From contig CM025854.1 of assembly GCA_003952965.2 (NCBI GenBank), forward strand, positions 21,002,111 through 21,066,110: a stretch of DNA of 64,000 nucleotides. The letters run 5' to 3'. The position numbers and the translations under genes are program-made. Shown here piece after piece: positions 11,901-23,479 of this stretch (position 1 is the stretch's first letter; each line of letters begins with the position of its first letter). The stretch comes from Morella rubra. Lineage: Eukaryota; Streptophyta; Magnoliopsida; Fagales; Myricaceae. The notes below the pieces were generated by a model. The model had not been told where the DNA came from and did not search any database. It saw nothing but the letters and a program-made list of their open reading frames with translations.

Positions 11901-12723
11901 AAATAAAAGACCTGAAGCAGGTTGTTTTACTTTCCATCACTCCAGAATCTTTCTTTTCACAGTCTATTGTCCGAGTAAAAACAGATGTAACTGGTTCATC
12001 ATGCAAATTACGATTAATAACAAAAGTACCGAACTGAGTAAGCTCCCGAAACTACACATAACAGATAGAACAATAACTGCACATATATACAATGCTAACC
12101 GTGAACCATCTGCTGAAGAGCTTCAAGGGCTAGCGTATCCGAAGTAACAAAAATAGGGTTGCGTGTCATGACTTTCGATACTACTGTCTGCTCCGGTCTC
12201 AACCCCTCCGCTATAACTCTAGAGGCAACGTCCTGAACACAGCAGACGTACAAACTCTTATAACAGCAATGAAACCAAAGAATTTGAGGCACACCAAAAC
12301 CAATAGAAATCCAACGAAACCTTGTCGGTAAGGATCCCAGAAAGCAAGGCATTCGCATCGGTTAAGAGCAAGGCGTTGACTCGACGAGCTGCCATCCGCC
12401 GGCACGCTTCGGAAACGGTGGTGTTCTCGGGAATCGTCAGTGCCTTCGACAACCGGAGCTTTTTCACCGTCCTTTCCACACCCACAGACCTGCATATCCA
12501 TTCAGTAAACCACAATCAAAACTCGAACAACACAAACTATTTTGTTTTCGAAGAGCCATTTTCTCAAACAATCAATAACTGGAGGAACTTACGTTTGTTG
12601 GGCGGGAGGAGATGAGGGTTTGGAAGCATTCCCATTGTCAGCAGGGGCAGGTTTCCTGACGGCGGAGGGAGCACGTTGTTTACTGTTCCTCCTAGGTCCG
12701 GAAGACACCACTTGGCTACTCAT
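5018..12723 (-). CDS. CBSCBSPB: CBS-CBS-PB1 domain protein (CBSCBSPB type), complete, 14 exons
   Basis: Exons, 5' to 3': 12593-12723, 12321-12489, 12100-12232, 10953-11123, 9329-9407, 9117-9230, 8698-8764, 8377-8482, 8204-8262, 7478-7584, 7268-7395, 6569-6651, 5396-5485, 5018-5191. They total 1611 nt and 536 residues with continuous phase. A basic Ser-rich N-terminus is followed by two pairs of CBS domains (about residues 52-172 and 222-343), which in this family bind adenosyl ligands. A PB1 domain follows at about 404-487 with a Lys in FKFEDLKGR and the acidic OPCA-like YEDDDGDKVLL. A single C-terminal hydrophobic segment (about 511-531) precedes the end LKRSKV, suggesting a tail-anchored membrane protein. 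Plants have several such genes; their role is poorly known. Extra decayed copies of exons 8, 9, 12 and 13 lie in the introns between exons 11 and 13, but the real exons are all intact. Confidence 0.93.
5437..6423 (-). repeat. Decayed left copy of an intragenic tandem duplication (exons 13 to 8 of the CBS gene)
   Basis: This 1-kb stretch repeats, in the same order, parts of 6424-8390. Its left end is the working exon 13. It then holds the following intron (5487-5555, nearly identical to 6473-6545), a shortened exon 12 (about 5556-5620, missing the middle and the DNDGGRPQF part), a remnant of exon 9 (about 6240-6290) and the rim of exon 8 (about 6370-6423). Exons 10 and 11 are absent. Most differences from the right copy are short deletions, many of 5-20 bases. 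The exon copies other than 13 have lost usable reading frames or splice sites. Confidence 0.8.
7055..7183. repeat. 65-bp tandem direct repeat, two units, in an intron
   Basis: Units 7055-7119 and 7120-7183 both begin ATGAATGGTCAAGCAC and end TTTTTATGAAAAAGACTCTT. A few substitutions and one short gap separate them. They lie in the intron between exons 12 and 11 of the CBS gene, inside the right copy of the larger duplication. Confidence 0.85.
7681..7962. repeat. 141-bp tandem direct repeat, two units, in an intron
   Basis: Units 7681-7821 and 7822-7962 both start CATGCTYATAGCTTTTCTTT and end with CCTCAACATGTA. They differ by roughly ten substitutions. A collapsed version of this repeat is found at about 5940-6000 in the left copy of the larger duplication, so the tandem array may predate that event. 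Confidence 0.85.
10573..10644. repeat. 36-bp tandem direct repeat, two units, in an intron
   Basis: Units 10573-10608 and 10609-10644 share CAGGCCTCAATTGTGAA followed by CTCGATTTCAAA. They lie in the intron between exons 5 and 4 of the CBS gene. Confidence 0.85.
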
Positions 12724-13427
12724 CTTCCGCTCTTCTGTTCTATCAAACTGCTACTGTTCGGAAAAATTCCACACAGAAAAAGGGAGAGGGAGAGAGAGGG
12801 GAATGGGGCTGGGCCGGCTGGCTCTAATCCTCTAAAGCCTCTCCCTTTTCAATCGAGCTCGACAGTTCAAATGAGCTTCGCGTTATAGATTTTTTTTTTA
12901 AAGACAATTCGCATCTTCGAATCTCATATACTATTAATTCGGTCACTTTTGCAGAAACTATACCGGCCTCATGTTTTGCGGCCTACGGTTTTTGTTACGT
13001 GCGCCCAGTCTCACGGTGGTGGCGACTGGTGAACTCTTCTGTACACGCAACGCCGTGATAAATGGGAGTAAACAAAAACGTTGTCGCAGTAGACAAATGC
13101 CACCACTCCGTATTAAAATAGATAACACCGTAATCCGTATACCTCTGCTCCGTTGTTTTACTTTTTCTTACGGGGTTCGGAAGAGTCTTGTTTTGGCCTT
13201 TTGGGGCATGCGAGTTATTTTCTAAATCAATTTTAACTGTTATATTAATGTTTTGCTGATAAGTACGGGCAATCAATTTCAGGCTTACACGTAAATAGTA
13301 AATAATTGCACTTTTGGATCAATTGAATGGGTTCCAAGAGGGAAATAACAAGTAGAAAAAAGGTGAATCAATTTTTCTGTATGTGTCAAATTTGACTTCG
13401 TGTATTTTTAGTTTTTTTTTTTTGAAA

Positions 13428-13732
13428 CCTGATGTTTTGTGTGAAAAAGTTAGTGAGAAAGTTTAAGAATATTTTTTTTTGTAAAATGATTTTCTATTAG
13501 AGTTTGTTTAAAAAAATAAGAAAATAAAATATTTGAATAATTTTTTTAATAAAAAATAATAATAGAATTTGTTACAAAATAATAATCAAAATTTTATGAA
13601 AAATATTGAATTTGGTCAGAAGATGTTTGCCAGTTGTGTGAAAATTTTGAGAGGTTGATATTTGGTAGTAAAAAATTTTGACTTTTCTAAAAAATTTCTT
13701 AAATACTTCAAAATATTTCCGAAACCAATGGG
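13428..13732. mobile_element. MITE, same family as the element at 46829-47217 (Tourist-like)
   Basis: Read on the plus strand, its start (CCTGATGTTTTGTGTGAAAA, then AGTTTAAGAATA) and its end (GAAAATTTTGAGAGGTTGAT) match, in order, the reverse complement of the element at 46829-47217 with many substitutions and small gaps. It has no coding capacity. The ends are too worn to name a target duplication, so it is an older copy than the one at 46829. Confidence 0.65.
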
Positions 13733-15366
13733 CAATACGCTGTATACCAATACCAGTGAATTTTTAACATTTAAGCATCTTTTTTTTTCCCTTGGTATTT
13801 AACATTTAAGCATCAAAGACATTAAATAATTAGACTATTTTATTTATAAAATTTTGAACTAAAAATGAGTTGGCGTGTGGATTTTGTGTACATGCTATAT
13901 AGTATATAGTATATGTCTGATGATATTACGCATCGGGTAGTCTGTATATAGATATGTATATATTTCTTTTATATCGCTGCACTTGATTCTGCCGCAGCCC
14001 GCATTATGACCAGCCACCAGGCTTACGGTGGCCAACAGCAATCCCCATCGTCTCTGACTCTCTGCTTCTCTGTTCAGAGGGGAATCGTGTATTTAGGCCT
14101 CTTGGGCCCGTGTAGCATGTTGGGCTTTGACCCAATTTCCATGGTTGTATTTAGGATTTCCACAATGTCTTTTTGTGATATGGATGGTCCAAAGGATGGT
14201 TTTCAGGCCCAATTGAAAGTTTCCAGTTTCCACTACCCAGATGAAACATAGCAATGGGCTTGATTCGGAGACGATAGAGAATGGCCTCCAAACACATGCA
14301 TATCGACGCCTCAATCTTTCCCTTCACACCCCCCAACAATTAAGGCCTGGATTGCAACATTTTTTACTTTTATTTTTTTTAAACATGGCCCGGATTGCAA
14401 ACTGGAGACAACCAAAAATAAAAAAAATAAAAAAATTAAAATTTCTCTTATTAAATTAATTTTTATAAATTTTAATTCGTTACAACTCACCTCACAAATA
14501 TTTTTCGTTGTAATTTTATTCCTCAATTGATTTGAATTATTATGTCAAAGGATTTATGTCTCATATAATAGATACATAACCTTCTCTTATTCTCATTTAA
14601 ATCTACTCTAACCTTTTTATGGTATTTCTAGCAATTTTTAGATTTAATAAATAATATATAATTAATTAATTTTTTATTATTAAAAAATAAAATAAAATAT
14701 ATATTAATTAAATTTATCATTTTAGATAAAGAGAAAATTACGTGCGATTGATGAAACCGTTCCACGTAAGAGTTCCAGAAAGTTGGGAGACGATCTAGAA
14801 GTTTGAGAGTCACGTGGCAGTTTGAGCAAAAAAATTATAATTTACTTATAAAAAAAAACATTTACTTGAGCTAATACTGATGCACGGTAACAGAACTCAC
14901 CGAATGCCGATGCACGGTCGGAGCCTAAACAGTGTTTCGTGTCGAAAAAGATGACAGCTTTTGTTGTTGTAAGGGAAAAAGAAAAAGGAAACCCAAATTT
15001 AGGTACGTCCGCACACAGAAAAAGAAAATGAAAAAAGACTAGGGAGAAGGCAAAAAACAGGAACGAGGAAACTAAAAAAGGAAACGGATCAAATCCTTCC
15101 ACTGCCGATAGGAGACTAATCAGATGAACCAACAAATAACATTTGTACAGTGTTTTTTTTTGTTTAACAAACTTCTTCATCTGGATATCGTTTTCCCGAC
15201 TAAAATATCTGGAAAGATAATGTAATAAAATATACTACACTGCAACAGAACCATTTTAGGATAATGTACTGAAATGCAGCTCTCTTTAACACAAATTCAA
15301 GCCTTCTACGATTAATAAAGCACATGAAAATACACAAACATAGTTCCTAAAAATGATTTCTGGACT

Positions 15367-15517
15367 CAGTGGCAGAATCAAGATTAATATATAAAGGTGT
15401 CGAACTTTAAAGACGAAATGACCATGACCATCTTCATTGTAAGACCTCAAATATCTCAAAGCTCAATAGAGGTCTCCCCAAGTTAACCCGGGCCTATGGG
15501 TATCGATCCAGGCCATC

Positions 15518-15559
<42 letters not shown>

Positions 15560-15652
15560 TTTTTAAAAAAAAAAATTATATGTAAATTTTTTTTTCTGAG
15601 GGAGCAATGGGTGTCGGCCGCCACCTTTCGCACCCCTCTGGTTCCGCCCCTG
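15367..15652. mobile_element. MITE with CAGGGGCGGAACCAGAG-type terminal inverted repeats (probably hAT-like)
   Basis: The left end CAGTGGCAGAATCAAG and the reverse complement of the right end (CAGGGGCGGAACCAGAG) match over about 16 positions with a few changes. The element is 286 bp, too short to code. Flanks TTTCTGGACT and TTTCCGGTCC agree at 7 of 10 positions, a worn target duplication. The inside holds a (TA)n microsatellite at about 15520-15552 next to T and A runs. The CAGGGGCGGA ends fit hAT-type non-autonomous elements of plants; the superfamily is an inference. Confidence 0.6.
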
Positions 15653-17228
15653 TTTCCGGTCCTTCATAAAAACAACACATTTCTTGTCCCAATTATCTGA
15701 ACCAAACAGCTTTGTTCATCTATTTGTATTGTATCGAGCCATTAACAACTTGAAATGTTTATGGTCACTTTGAACATTTTTCAAAGAATCCGCTTCCAAA
15801 ATTAATGGTACTTTTCTTATAAGAATGTAGTTACTGTTCCTCACTTTCTAATGAATAATTATGATTTAATCCGAATATTCGGGGCAAACTACCGTAGTAA
15901 CAGAGCAGCATCACCATTTTTACGTAGGAACAACGAAAAAAAAAAACAGGAGACACGCGACATTCTATGCCTTCGTACACTCGCCGGTTTAGCTATCTCT
16001 ACAGAGTAGACGGACGTGTGGAAAAAACAGTGGCAGCCAAGTCCCATATTCAAGGGCGGGAATAATGCAATTCCGTTTGAAAAAGGCAGGGGCCTATTAG
16101 CGAAGCTGATCATAAAGTAGGCGGTATGACTTTCTGAGATTACTCTCCTAACAACACGTTCACATGGCCCTACACTTCTATTATTGAATCGTTTTGAACA
16201 CAGAGAGAAACAAGCTTAAAAAACAAATATGAAGTACTGTTTGAATATTCTCCACATTTTCCTCCCTCAATCCCATATTTCTTCTGACATTCCTCAGATC
16301 TCTGCACATTTTTTTTTGTGTTCTCTGCATCCCATTCCCAGCTCATTGATCCTATAATACTTCATTTACATCCTTCTGATCTCAAGGCCCGGTTTTTGTA
16401 AGAGGCTTTTTCGCCGTTTGGCTTTAACGGGACTGTGAACTTCAAGCAATTTTGATATGGGTACTCTTTCTTTCTGTAATATTTTTGAAGTAGGTCTTTG
16501 CTGTCTCTTAGTTTTCTTGGAGATATTTTGAAATGGGTATTGTCTATTTCACTGTACGCTGTGGTCCTCCCTCGCTTTCTCGGTCTCGCTCGCACACACT
16601 CACGCGCTCGCGCTCGCGCTCGCACACATCTTATGGCGTGAATTTTGGGGAATTTGGTAGGTGCCGACTGACAGTTCGTTCGAATATTGTGTGTCAAGTA
16701 ATTATCATTAGAAAGGATAATCTTCGAAGAAAATTTCAAATGCACTCTGTATCTATTTGTATTTGTTCTTCCATTTCAAAATACCACTCTTTTTCCGGGT
16801 TGGTCTAGAAAGGTTGATGTGTTTTCAATTTTTTGGGGGTTGGATTCGATGGGGGGAGTAAATTGTAAGCAAAGTCGACAATTACTAGAATATCCAACCT
16901 TTTTTTCTGGTTGAACAGTACAGTCCCATCTTTTTGCTTCTTTTGGTTTGCTTACGATGTTTAGAAGCTATGAATTTCCCAAACAAACCCGACTCACTTG
17001 CGAGAAACGACAGGTTTGATTGTTATGGATGAAGTGGTAGTTGCCACATTTGAATTCTGGTATCTTTGATTTAGGATTTCAAGCACGGAGGCTCATATTT
17101 TGTTGGGTCTGATATTGTTGTTTCGTGCTTGTCTCAAACGCAGCACTTATGGTTGGTTGTGATTTTATGAAGTTGTAGATGACGTCTCCGTGACGGGCTG
17201 CTGAGGTGCTGCTTTGCTGGGATTCGAA

Positions 17229-20200
17229 ATGGACCGGCGGAGCTGGCTATGGCGAAGGAAGTCTTCAGAGAAGAGTCCCGGTGACACCGAGAGCTCAGGA
17301 TCGATATCTTCTCATTCTGAAAGATTCTCTGAGGAGCAGGTAGGTGATGTTAGGATTATGTTGCGGATGAACCTATTCCCTTCCTTTTCGTGAATTCGAT
17401 TGCTGAAGTGTATGGAAAATTGGCATGTCTATGCTGTTGTCAGACTGGATTTTGTAGTCCTCCCGTTGCTTATATATTGTTGTTTCTTTTCGTAACAGTC
17501 TCACTTTTTCGCTGCTTTGGCAATGACACTTTATACTCTGATTATATTCGCGGTTGCGTCTAATAAATTTTTTCTAGGCGTTCATGCCCAACATAATCAG
17601 AAACTGCTTCTTTCTTCCTTCCTTTGCTGATATATTGAAGTGGTTCGTCAAGTACGCTGTAGGCTTCTTTATAGCACTGCCATTTGTACTCTCTTCTATA
17701 TTTCGATTTTGTCCACAATTAAATTATCAGTAACTACGGAAAATTTGGTTTAACTTGTGCACCACATAGGACGTTTTTTCATTGGGCTTAAATAATCTTC
17801 AGCAGTCAGTGGCGTTTGGCCACCAATCTCTGTGTTCATAAGTTGTTTCCCAATATTGAATAATGTATATTTGGAGTGCCTGCTTTTTTCTCCCTCCGAG
17901 GCTAGTTAAAAGGCTAGTCAGATAAGAAGAAACATTTTGAACTCATAGCTGACTTGAAAATCTACAAATTCGTGAAAGGCAAAAATATTTCCTGAACTAT
18001 GAGTTGCATGTGTTTCCCTGAAAATTGGAAGCAAATAGGGAATGCCAGGACCACTAACTTCTGTGTGTCTGCGGGTGGAGTGATATTGTAATCTGTAGTA
18101 CCTCTGTTATTCATTACAAAATTGTACGTATATCCATGAATTTGACCAGTAATCCTGTCATGATTGATGTTTTCCTATTTTGACCCTCCGCCTTGAATGC
18201 TGGCTAAAGACTAAAGTCGTGGGAAAATCAGTTTAAGACGCATGTATCCATCTGACTAGCTGTTATTTTATTCAATGCACTGGTTTGATTAATCTCAGGT
18301 AGTGACTGTAAACTACATCATTGTTGTCTATACAAATAGGCTTTCTTGCTCCGACTGCTGGTTGGAAAGTATTCTGGTTCCTTGCAGATTGGTGGTCCAC
18401 TATATGCTTTGTATATAATTTGTGAACTTGTGTGCATCCTTTCTTCAATTCTTTTACATCTAAAGGGTCATTAACTTTGTGCTCTTGAAATGCTGCATTG
18501 TTTGGTTCCTTTTGTATATTTCTGATTGGTTTTGTCCTTTGAATGATGTCGTAGGAGAAAATCTTTCTCTCTTTGATTTTTAAATTGTTATGAAAGGTAT
18601 ATCCATCTCAAAGTACTCAATCACCAGAAGTCACGTCTAAAGCTGCAACCCATGATGAAGATTTTGATGATAGTGTGAAGACCTTAACGGAGAAACTATC
18701 TGCTGCTCTACTAAACATTAGTGCAAAAGAAGACTTGGTAAAGCAGCACGCCAAAGTTGCAGAAGAAGCTGTCTCAGGTATTCATTCATGACTGATGGAG
18801 GGAAGGATAATATTGCTACCTTTTATATTATCTAGGGAGAAATAGAAACTATTTGGGATTTTCAAGGATGAGAATCAAACTAAGGCCAAGGCCAAATTTA
18901 GTGACAAAGTGTAGTTTAGCCTTGAGTTTAGAATTTATCTTCTATTGCTATCCATGTGTGTAAGAAATTGGTTTCTTCATTTGGATTGTCTCATTGTAGG
19001 CTGGGAGAAGGCTGAAAATGAAGTACTGGCTCTAAAGCAAGAACTTGAGGTTGCCAAGAAGAAGAACTCAGCTATTGAAGATCGAGTTGGTCATCTTGAT
19101 GGAGCACTGAAGGAGTGTGTGAGGCAGCTTAGACAAGCAAGAGAAGATCAAGAGCAGAATATTACCGAAGTTGTTTCAAAGAAAACTCATGAATGGGAAT
19201 CTACAAAGTCTGAGCTTGAAAGACAGCTTGTTGAACTTCAGGCCCAACTTCAGGCTGCTAAAGCTGAAACTGCTTCCTCAGTTGATTCTTCTCTTCGCCC
19301 AAAGCTTGAGGCTGCAGAGAAAGAAAACTCAGCCCTCAAACTTGAGCTCTTTTCTCGACTGGAGGAGATTGAAATGAGGATTATGGAGAGAGACTTGAGC
19401 ACGCAAGCTGCTGAAACAGCCAGCAAACAACATTTAGAGAGCATTAAGAAGGTGGCTAAGCTTGAAGCTGAGTGCCGCAAGCTAAGAGGCATGGCTCGTA
19501 GAGCTTCCCCTGCTCATGATCACAAGTCCTTTACTGCATCCATCTGTATAGAATCCTTGACGGATAGCCATTCAGACTGTGGGGAAAGGCTACGGGCAGT
19601 TGAAACCGATATGCGGAAAATGAGTGGCTTGGAACCTATTGAATGTGGACCAAGCCGTTCTGATTCATGGGCATCCACTCTAGTATCAGAACTCGATCAA
19701 TTTAAGAACGAGAAGGCTCTTGCAAAAAACCTTATGGTCCCTTCAGTTGAAATCAACCTCATGGATGACTTCCTTGAAATGGAAAGGCTTGCAGCAATGC
19801 CAGATACAGAAAGTGGGACCTGTTGCCTTGAGACAGGGCCTGCTTTGGATCAAGCCAATGCTGGTGAAAGCTGTATAAACATCGAACTTGAAGCCATGAT
19901 CCACAGGACTGCTGAACTGGAGGAAAAGTTAGAAAAGTTAAAGGCAGAAAAAGTGGAACTCCAGATGGCTTTAACTGAATGTGAAAAGCAGTTTGAGACA
20001 TCACAGAGTCGGCTAAAGGAAGCGGAAGTGAAGTTGGTAGAACTGCAGGCTCAGATAGCTCTGGCACACGAAGTAAAGCAGGCTACAGATCGAGAAGTAA
20101 AGGCCACAAAAACAAAGCAGGCCAGAGCAGAGTCACAACTTAGAATTGTTGAAGCCGAGGTCAAAACCTTGCTTTTGAAAGTTGCTTCATTAGAAGGACA

Positions 20201-21888
20201 GGTTGATAAGGAGTGCGCTTTATCAGCTGAACATGCGACCAATTATCAGAAATTGGAGGATGAACTCGTAAGAATGAGAGGAGAAGCCAAGATCCACCGT
20301 GAAGCAGAGCTCCAAGTGACGAGCACTAATGGCGAATTGAAGATAAAGCAGGTTAGTTTGCTGGGACGACTACAAATAATATTTGTCCCTATTGGGATTA
20401 AGTACTAAAAATATGATACATCTCAAATCGGGAAAATCCAAGTTTGCAATATTCAAAAACATGTAGACACGTATATGTGTGTGTGTATTTTCCTGGTCCA
20501 AGTTCTTGCAATGTTTAGATATTTGAAATGCAGCAGAGGCTAGTATTTTCCTTTTGAAAACAGGACCAGTAGCATTATTGGTACCATGGCTATCTAACGT
20601 CCATGAATTATTTCTTTAAGTGCGTGATCAGAAGTGCCTTCTTACTGCATACGGCTGGTCATGACCTGTTTCAACTTTCAAGTATTAACGAGGGAAAGAA
20701 AGTATAAGCAGCAGCCTCAATTATGTCTTGACTGAAGACCATGCTTAACTATTCCCTAACAGTGGGACGTGCTACCACTCCATATTTAAGTAGATTGTGA
20801 GGTTTTTATTGCTTATTACTGTCTGGTATGGCTGCTGATGTGCTAACTCAATCATTAGCCTTTGCATCACCCTGCTTCCGTAACCACTTTTTAGTTTCAA
20901 GTTTAATTTTAACTTCTGAACTGAGCGTTGCTATTTCAATTAAGCTGCTTGGCTGTAGTAAAATTTAGGTACTTTTTTATTAGAGGTTTGGGGATGTGTC
21001 CCCAACCAAATCAAAGCAATTTTGCTTATAGGAGTTAGACAAGTATCTCTGAAAGCTACCAGGCCGTAGTTACTTTCTTTTGTTTTTTTTCAACCAGGCC
21101 ATATTTACTTTATATGGGTTTTGACCATCTGGGGTGGCTGCTGATATGCTGCCCATTTTAATTAAAGTGGCTTGGCATCATGCCGAAAAAGTTTTCAATT
21201 AGCTATCAAAAGTACCGTTTATCTTGATCACATATCTGCCTTGTTATGGTTGGCGATGCATCTCGAAACTTCTGAACCAAATGCACCTAATTATTGTGTG
21301 ACAGTCAAAATCAATTAGCCTCCAGAATCATGATCAGCTAATGAGAGATGTGGCATCCCTGTCAAATCTGTTTGTTTAGATGTCTGATTGACTCGCATTT
21401 GATGACATGACCACCCAATTGCAATTAGTTGTTCTGTAACAAAAAAGTAATCCTGTGCATATCAACATCTTTCCTCAAAATAATCGTGTTGAGGTTTGTG
21501 GCAGGAGAAGGAACTTGCAGTGGCTGCGAATAAATTTTCTGAGTGCCAGAAAACAATTGCATCTCTAGGCCAGCAGTTGAGGTCTCTTGCAACACTAGAG
21601 GACTTCCTGAACGACTCTGAGAAGCTGCAGGAACTCACTGGTGATGGAAATCAGGGTCCCAAAAATGGTTTGGAGCCCCTGAAGTTGCATTTTAGCAACC
21701 TAAAGTTGCCAGAAAAGGATTCAGAACTTGTGAAAATAGGCGGTGATGGTTCAAGTCATTCCAAGAGTGGTAGTGAAAGGGAATCATCATTATCAGTAAA
21801 CCAAACCACTGCTTCTGAAAAGACCCGAAATGGCTTTGGGAAGTTCTTCCCTAGAAGTAAGAGTATGAATCGAAATGAAAATCGGTAA
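17229..21888 (+). CDS. FPP: Filament-like plant protein (FPP), complete, 4 exons
   Basis: Exons 17229-17339, 18597-18777, 19000-20351 and 21505-21888 give 2028 nt, 675 residues. The N-terminus MDRRSWLWRRKSSEKSPG, followed by an acidic Ser-rich stretch (ETSSGSISS-like), is a hallmark of this plant family. Exon 2 encodes the conserved LTEKLSAALLNISAKEDLVK-type segment. Exon 3 is a long coiled coil, rich in Glu, Lys, Leu and Ala, with a less helical middle holding the conserved WASTLVSELDQFKNEK and MDDFLEMERLAA motifs. The C-terminus is basic (KFFPRSKSMNRNENR). FPPs are long coiled-coil proteins; one tomato member binds the nuclear-envelope protein MAF1, and some members are linked to cortical microtubules. 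The length fits the shorter family members. I cannot say which FPP number it is. Confidence 0.95.
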
Positions 21889-22622
21889 AAAGGTAGAGGA
21901 AAGAGATTGAAAAAAATAACTGGTAGGCTGGATATTTCATTGTAAAGCCGCTCTAGTTGTTCTTGATACTGTAGCGAAATGCTGAGAATCCACAGGTCTA
22001 TTTACATAGAAGGTGCTTATATCTGGGAATGGAAAGTTTTAAAAGAAGATATAGTATACATATAAATATAAAGTTAGAATTTCTTATTGCTTTTCTGCTC
22101 TTGTTTTTAAGTTGATCAGTGTCTTGACAGGATTCAAGTTAAGAACCACTAGTGCCCCCATGATAATATCTTGGTGGCTTCTTTGTTTACATGTATTGTG
22201 CATTCAACTTGTGCCCCTATGCTAAGCTACCATCCTACTTTCAAGGATAATGTCAAAGCTGACTTGTTTATCTGCTCTGAGTTGATTCCCTTCATTAAAT
22301 TGAACGGTCTTGGATTGGAAACACGTCTAAAATGAAGAAAATATTAAAGAAAAAAGAAAAAAAAGATTCATAAGTTGAAAAATCCCTCGCAATTACCCTA
22401 AAGGTGTTTTTCTGCTGTGTGTTCGATGCAGTCTGCAACTGCTACTTGGCATCACAGAATTTCACCCTTCTCCCTAGTCCTGGCTGATAGACTTCAGTTT
22501 ACTGCGGTTGAGTGGGCCTGGGCCTGAGCCTGAGATACCCAATATGTGTGTAAAACAAAGAAAAATATATCATGTCGCGCAAGTTAAGATATTGCGATCG
22601 TTGGAAAAAGAAATGAGGAATT
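21889..22622. other. 3' UTR and spacer; nothing further seen
   Basis: Likely 3' UTR of the FPP gene for the first 200-300 bases (TTGTAAAGC and AT-rich tracts), followed by non-coding spacer. I see no gene or repeat. Confidence 0.5.
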
Positions 22623-22707
22623 TGGGGTGAGAGAGGCTCGAACTCTCGACCTCAGGATTACTCAGAAGCTATGAGACCAACGCGCTATCCAACTGCGCCA
22701 CCACCCC
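22623..22707 (-). tRNA. tRNA-Met (CAU), elongator type with a short intron
   Basis: Read on the minus strand it starts GGGGTGGTGGCGCAGTTGG and ends TCTCTCACCCCA. The acceptor stem pairs GGGGTGG with TCACCCC (one G-U), and the T arm holds GAGAGTTCGAGCCTCTC. The anticodon loop reads CTCATA and is followed by a short extra segment (about GCTTCTGAGTA) before AATCCTGAGGTC, the usual position and size of the intron in plant elongator tRNA-Met genes. Box A (TGGCGCAGTTGG) and box B (AGTTCGAGCCT) are intact. Confidence 0.93.
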
Positions 22708-23400
22708 GTCGTGGAATCTCTGTCGCCCAAGTTAAGATTAAACCTTTTACTAATTTCGTCCGGAGTAAAAGCAACACCGCAGCAGTATAATTGTTTGTGG
22801 ATTTAACTTTCTTTTCTTTCTGAAAAAAGGTATAAGCATTAATCTATATAAAAAGTTTATGGATTTAATTCTTCCTTTGCAAAGGGGTAACCTCTTGCTT
22901 GGCTCAAGTAACTTAAATTAAATAAAAATGAATGAGATTATTGGGATTAAGATACTTGAGAATCTTACTCTTAGACAAACCAAAAAAGAGACGCATAATA
23001 AATTGTACTGACCTATATTTTTTTTAAAAAAAAAAATTTCCCCCTCTCTTTTTGCTCAATGTGAGATTAATGCATTACAATGATATAACCTAGGTGACCC
23101 AGTAATGTTAAAAAAAGAATTGTGATTTGATGATTTTTCAATAAATATTTCTTTTTAACAAGAGTTCGACAAAATATTTATACTAGAATTTATGTCTTTA
23201 GGAGAACCTTGGGGGGGAGGGGAAAAGAAAATAGTTTACTTTTATGAAGGAGAATAACTCGATGAGGTTTATTTTCCCTAAAATACTTTTTAGCGGATGT
23301 TTTTTTTCTTAAGACCATATTCTGCAATCTGTTGAGAAGGGAAGAGACGAGAGAGGGATTGTGAAATAAATTTTAAACTTGAGAACCCATAATCACAGAA
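22708..23400. other. Spacer between two tRNA genes; nothing seen
   Basis: AT-rich, with runs of A and T near 23015-23040 and a G-run near 23213. No open frame of note and no recognisable repeat. Confidence 0.5.
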
Positions 23401-23472
23401 GGTTCTATGGTGTAGTGGTTAGCACTCTGGACTTTGAATCCAGCGACCTGGGTTCGACTCCCGGTAGGACCT
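23401..23472 (+). tRNA. tRNA-Gln (UUG)
   Basis: A 72-nt sequence starting GGTTCTATGGTGTAGTGGTT and ending CCGGTAGGACCT. The acceptor stem pairs GGTTCTA with TAGGACC (one G-U). The anticodon stem-loop is CTGGACTTTGAATCCAG with anticodon TTG, and the T arm is CTGGGTTCGACTCCCGG. No intron. Matches the usual plant nuclear tRNA-Gln. Confidence 0.95.
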
Positions 23473-23479
23473 TGCGAAA

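Larger units (their letters stand above)
12724..17228. other. Spacer between divergent CBS and FPP genes; no coding gene seen
   Basis: Holds the two promoters and 5' leaders. Next to the CBS start is a GAGAGAGGG-rich leader (about 12780-12810). About 13380-14000 and 14380-14720 are very AT-rich. A G-box-like CACGTGGC lies near 14812. About 16560-16630 is a CT/CGC-rich low-complexity tract, a pattern common in plant 5' leaders, upstream of the FPP gene. The FPP leader may contain an intron, but I could not fix its borders. The short open frames here look random. Two small transposons are listed separately. Confidence 0.5.

Noticed and set aside
14006-15180. Frames around 14006-14251 and 14842-15180
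   Set aside because: No recognisable domain; the minus-strand frame is mostly low-complexity Phe/Leu/Ser from A/T-rich DNA.
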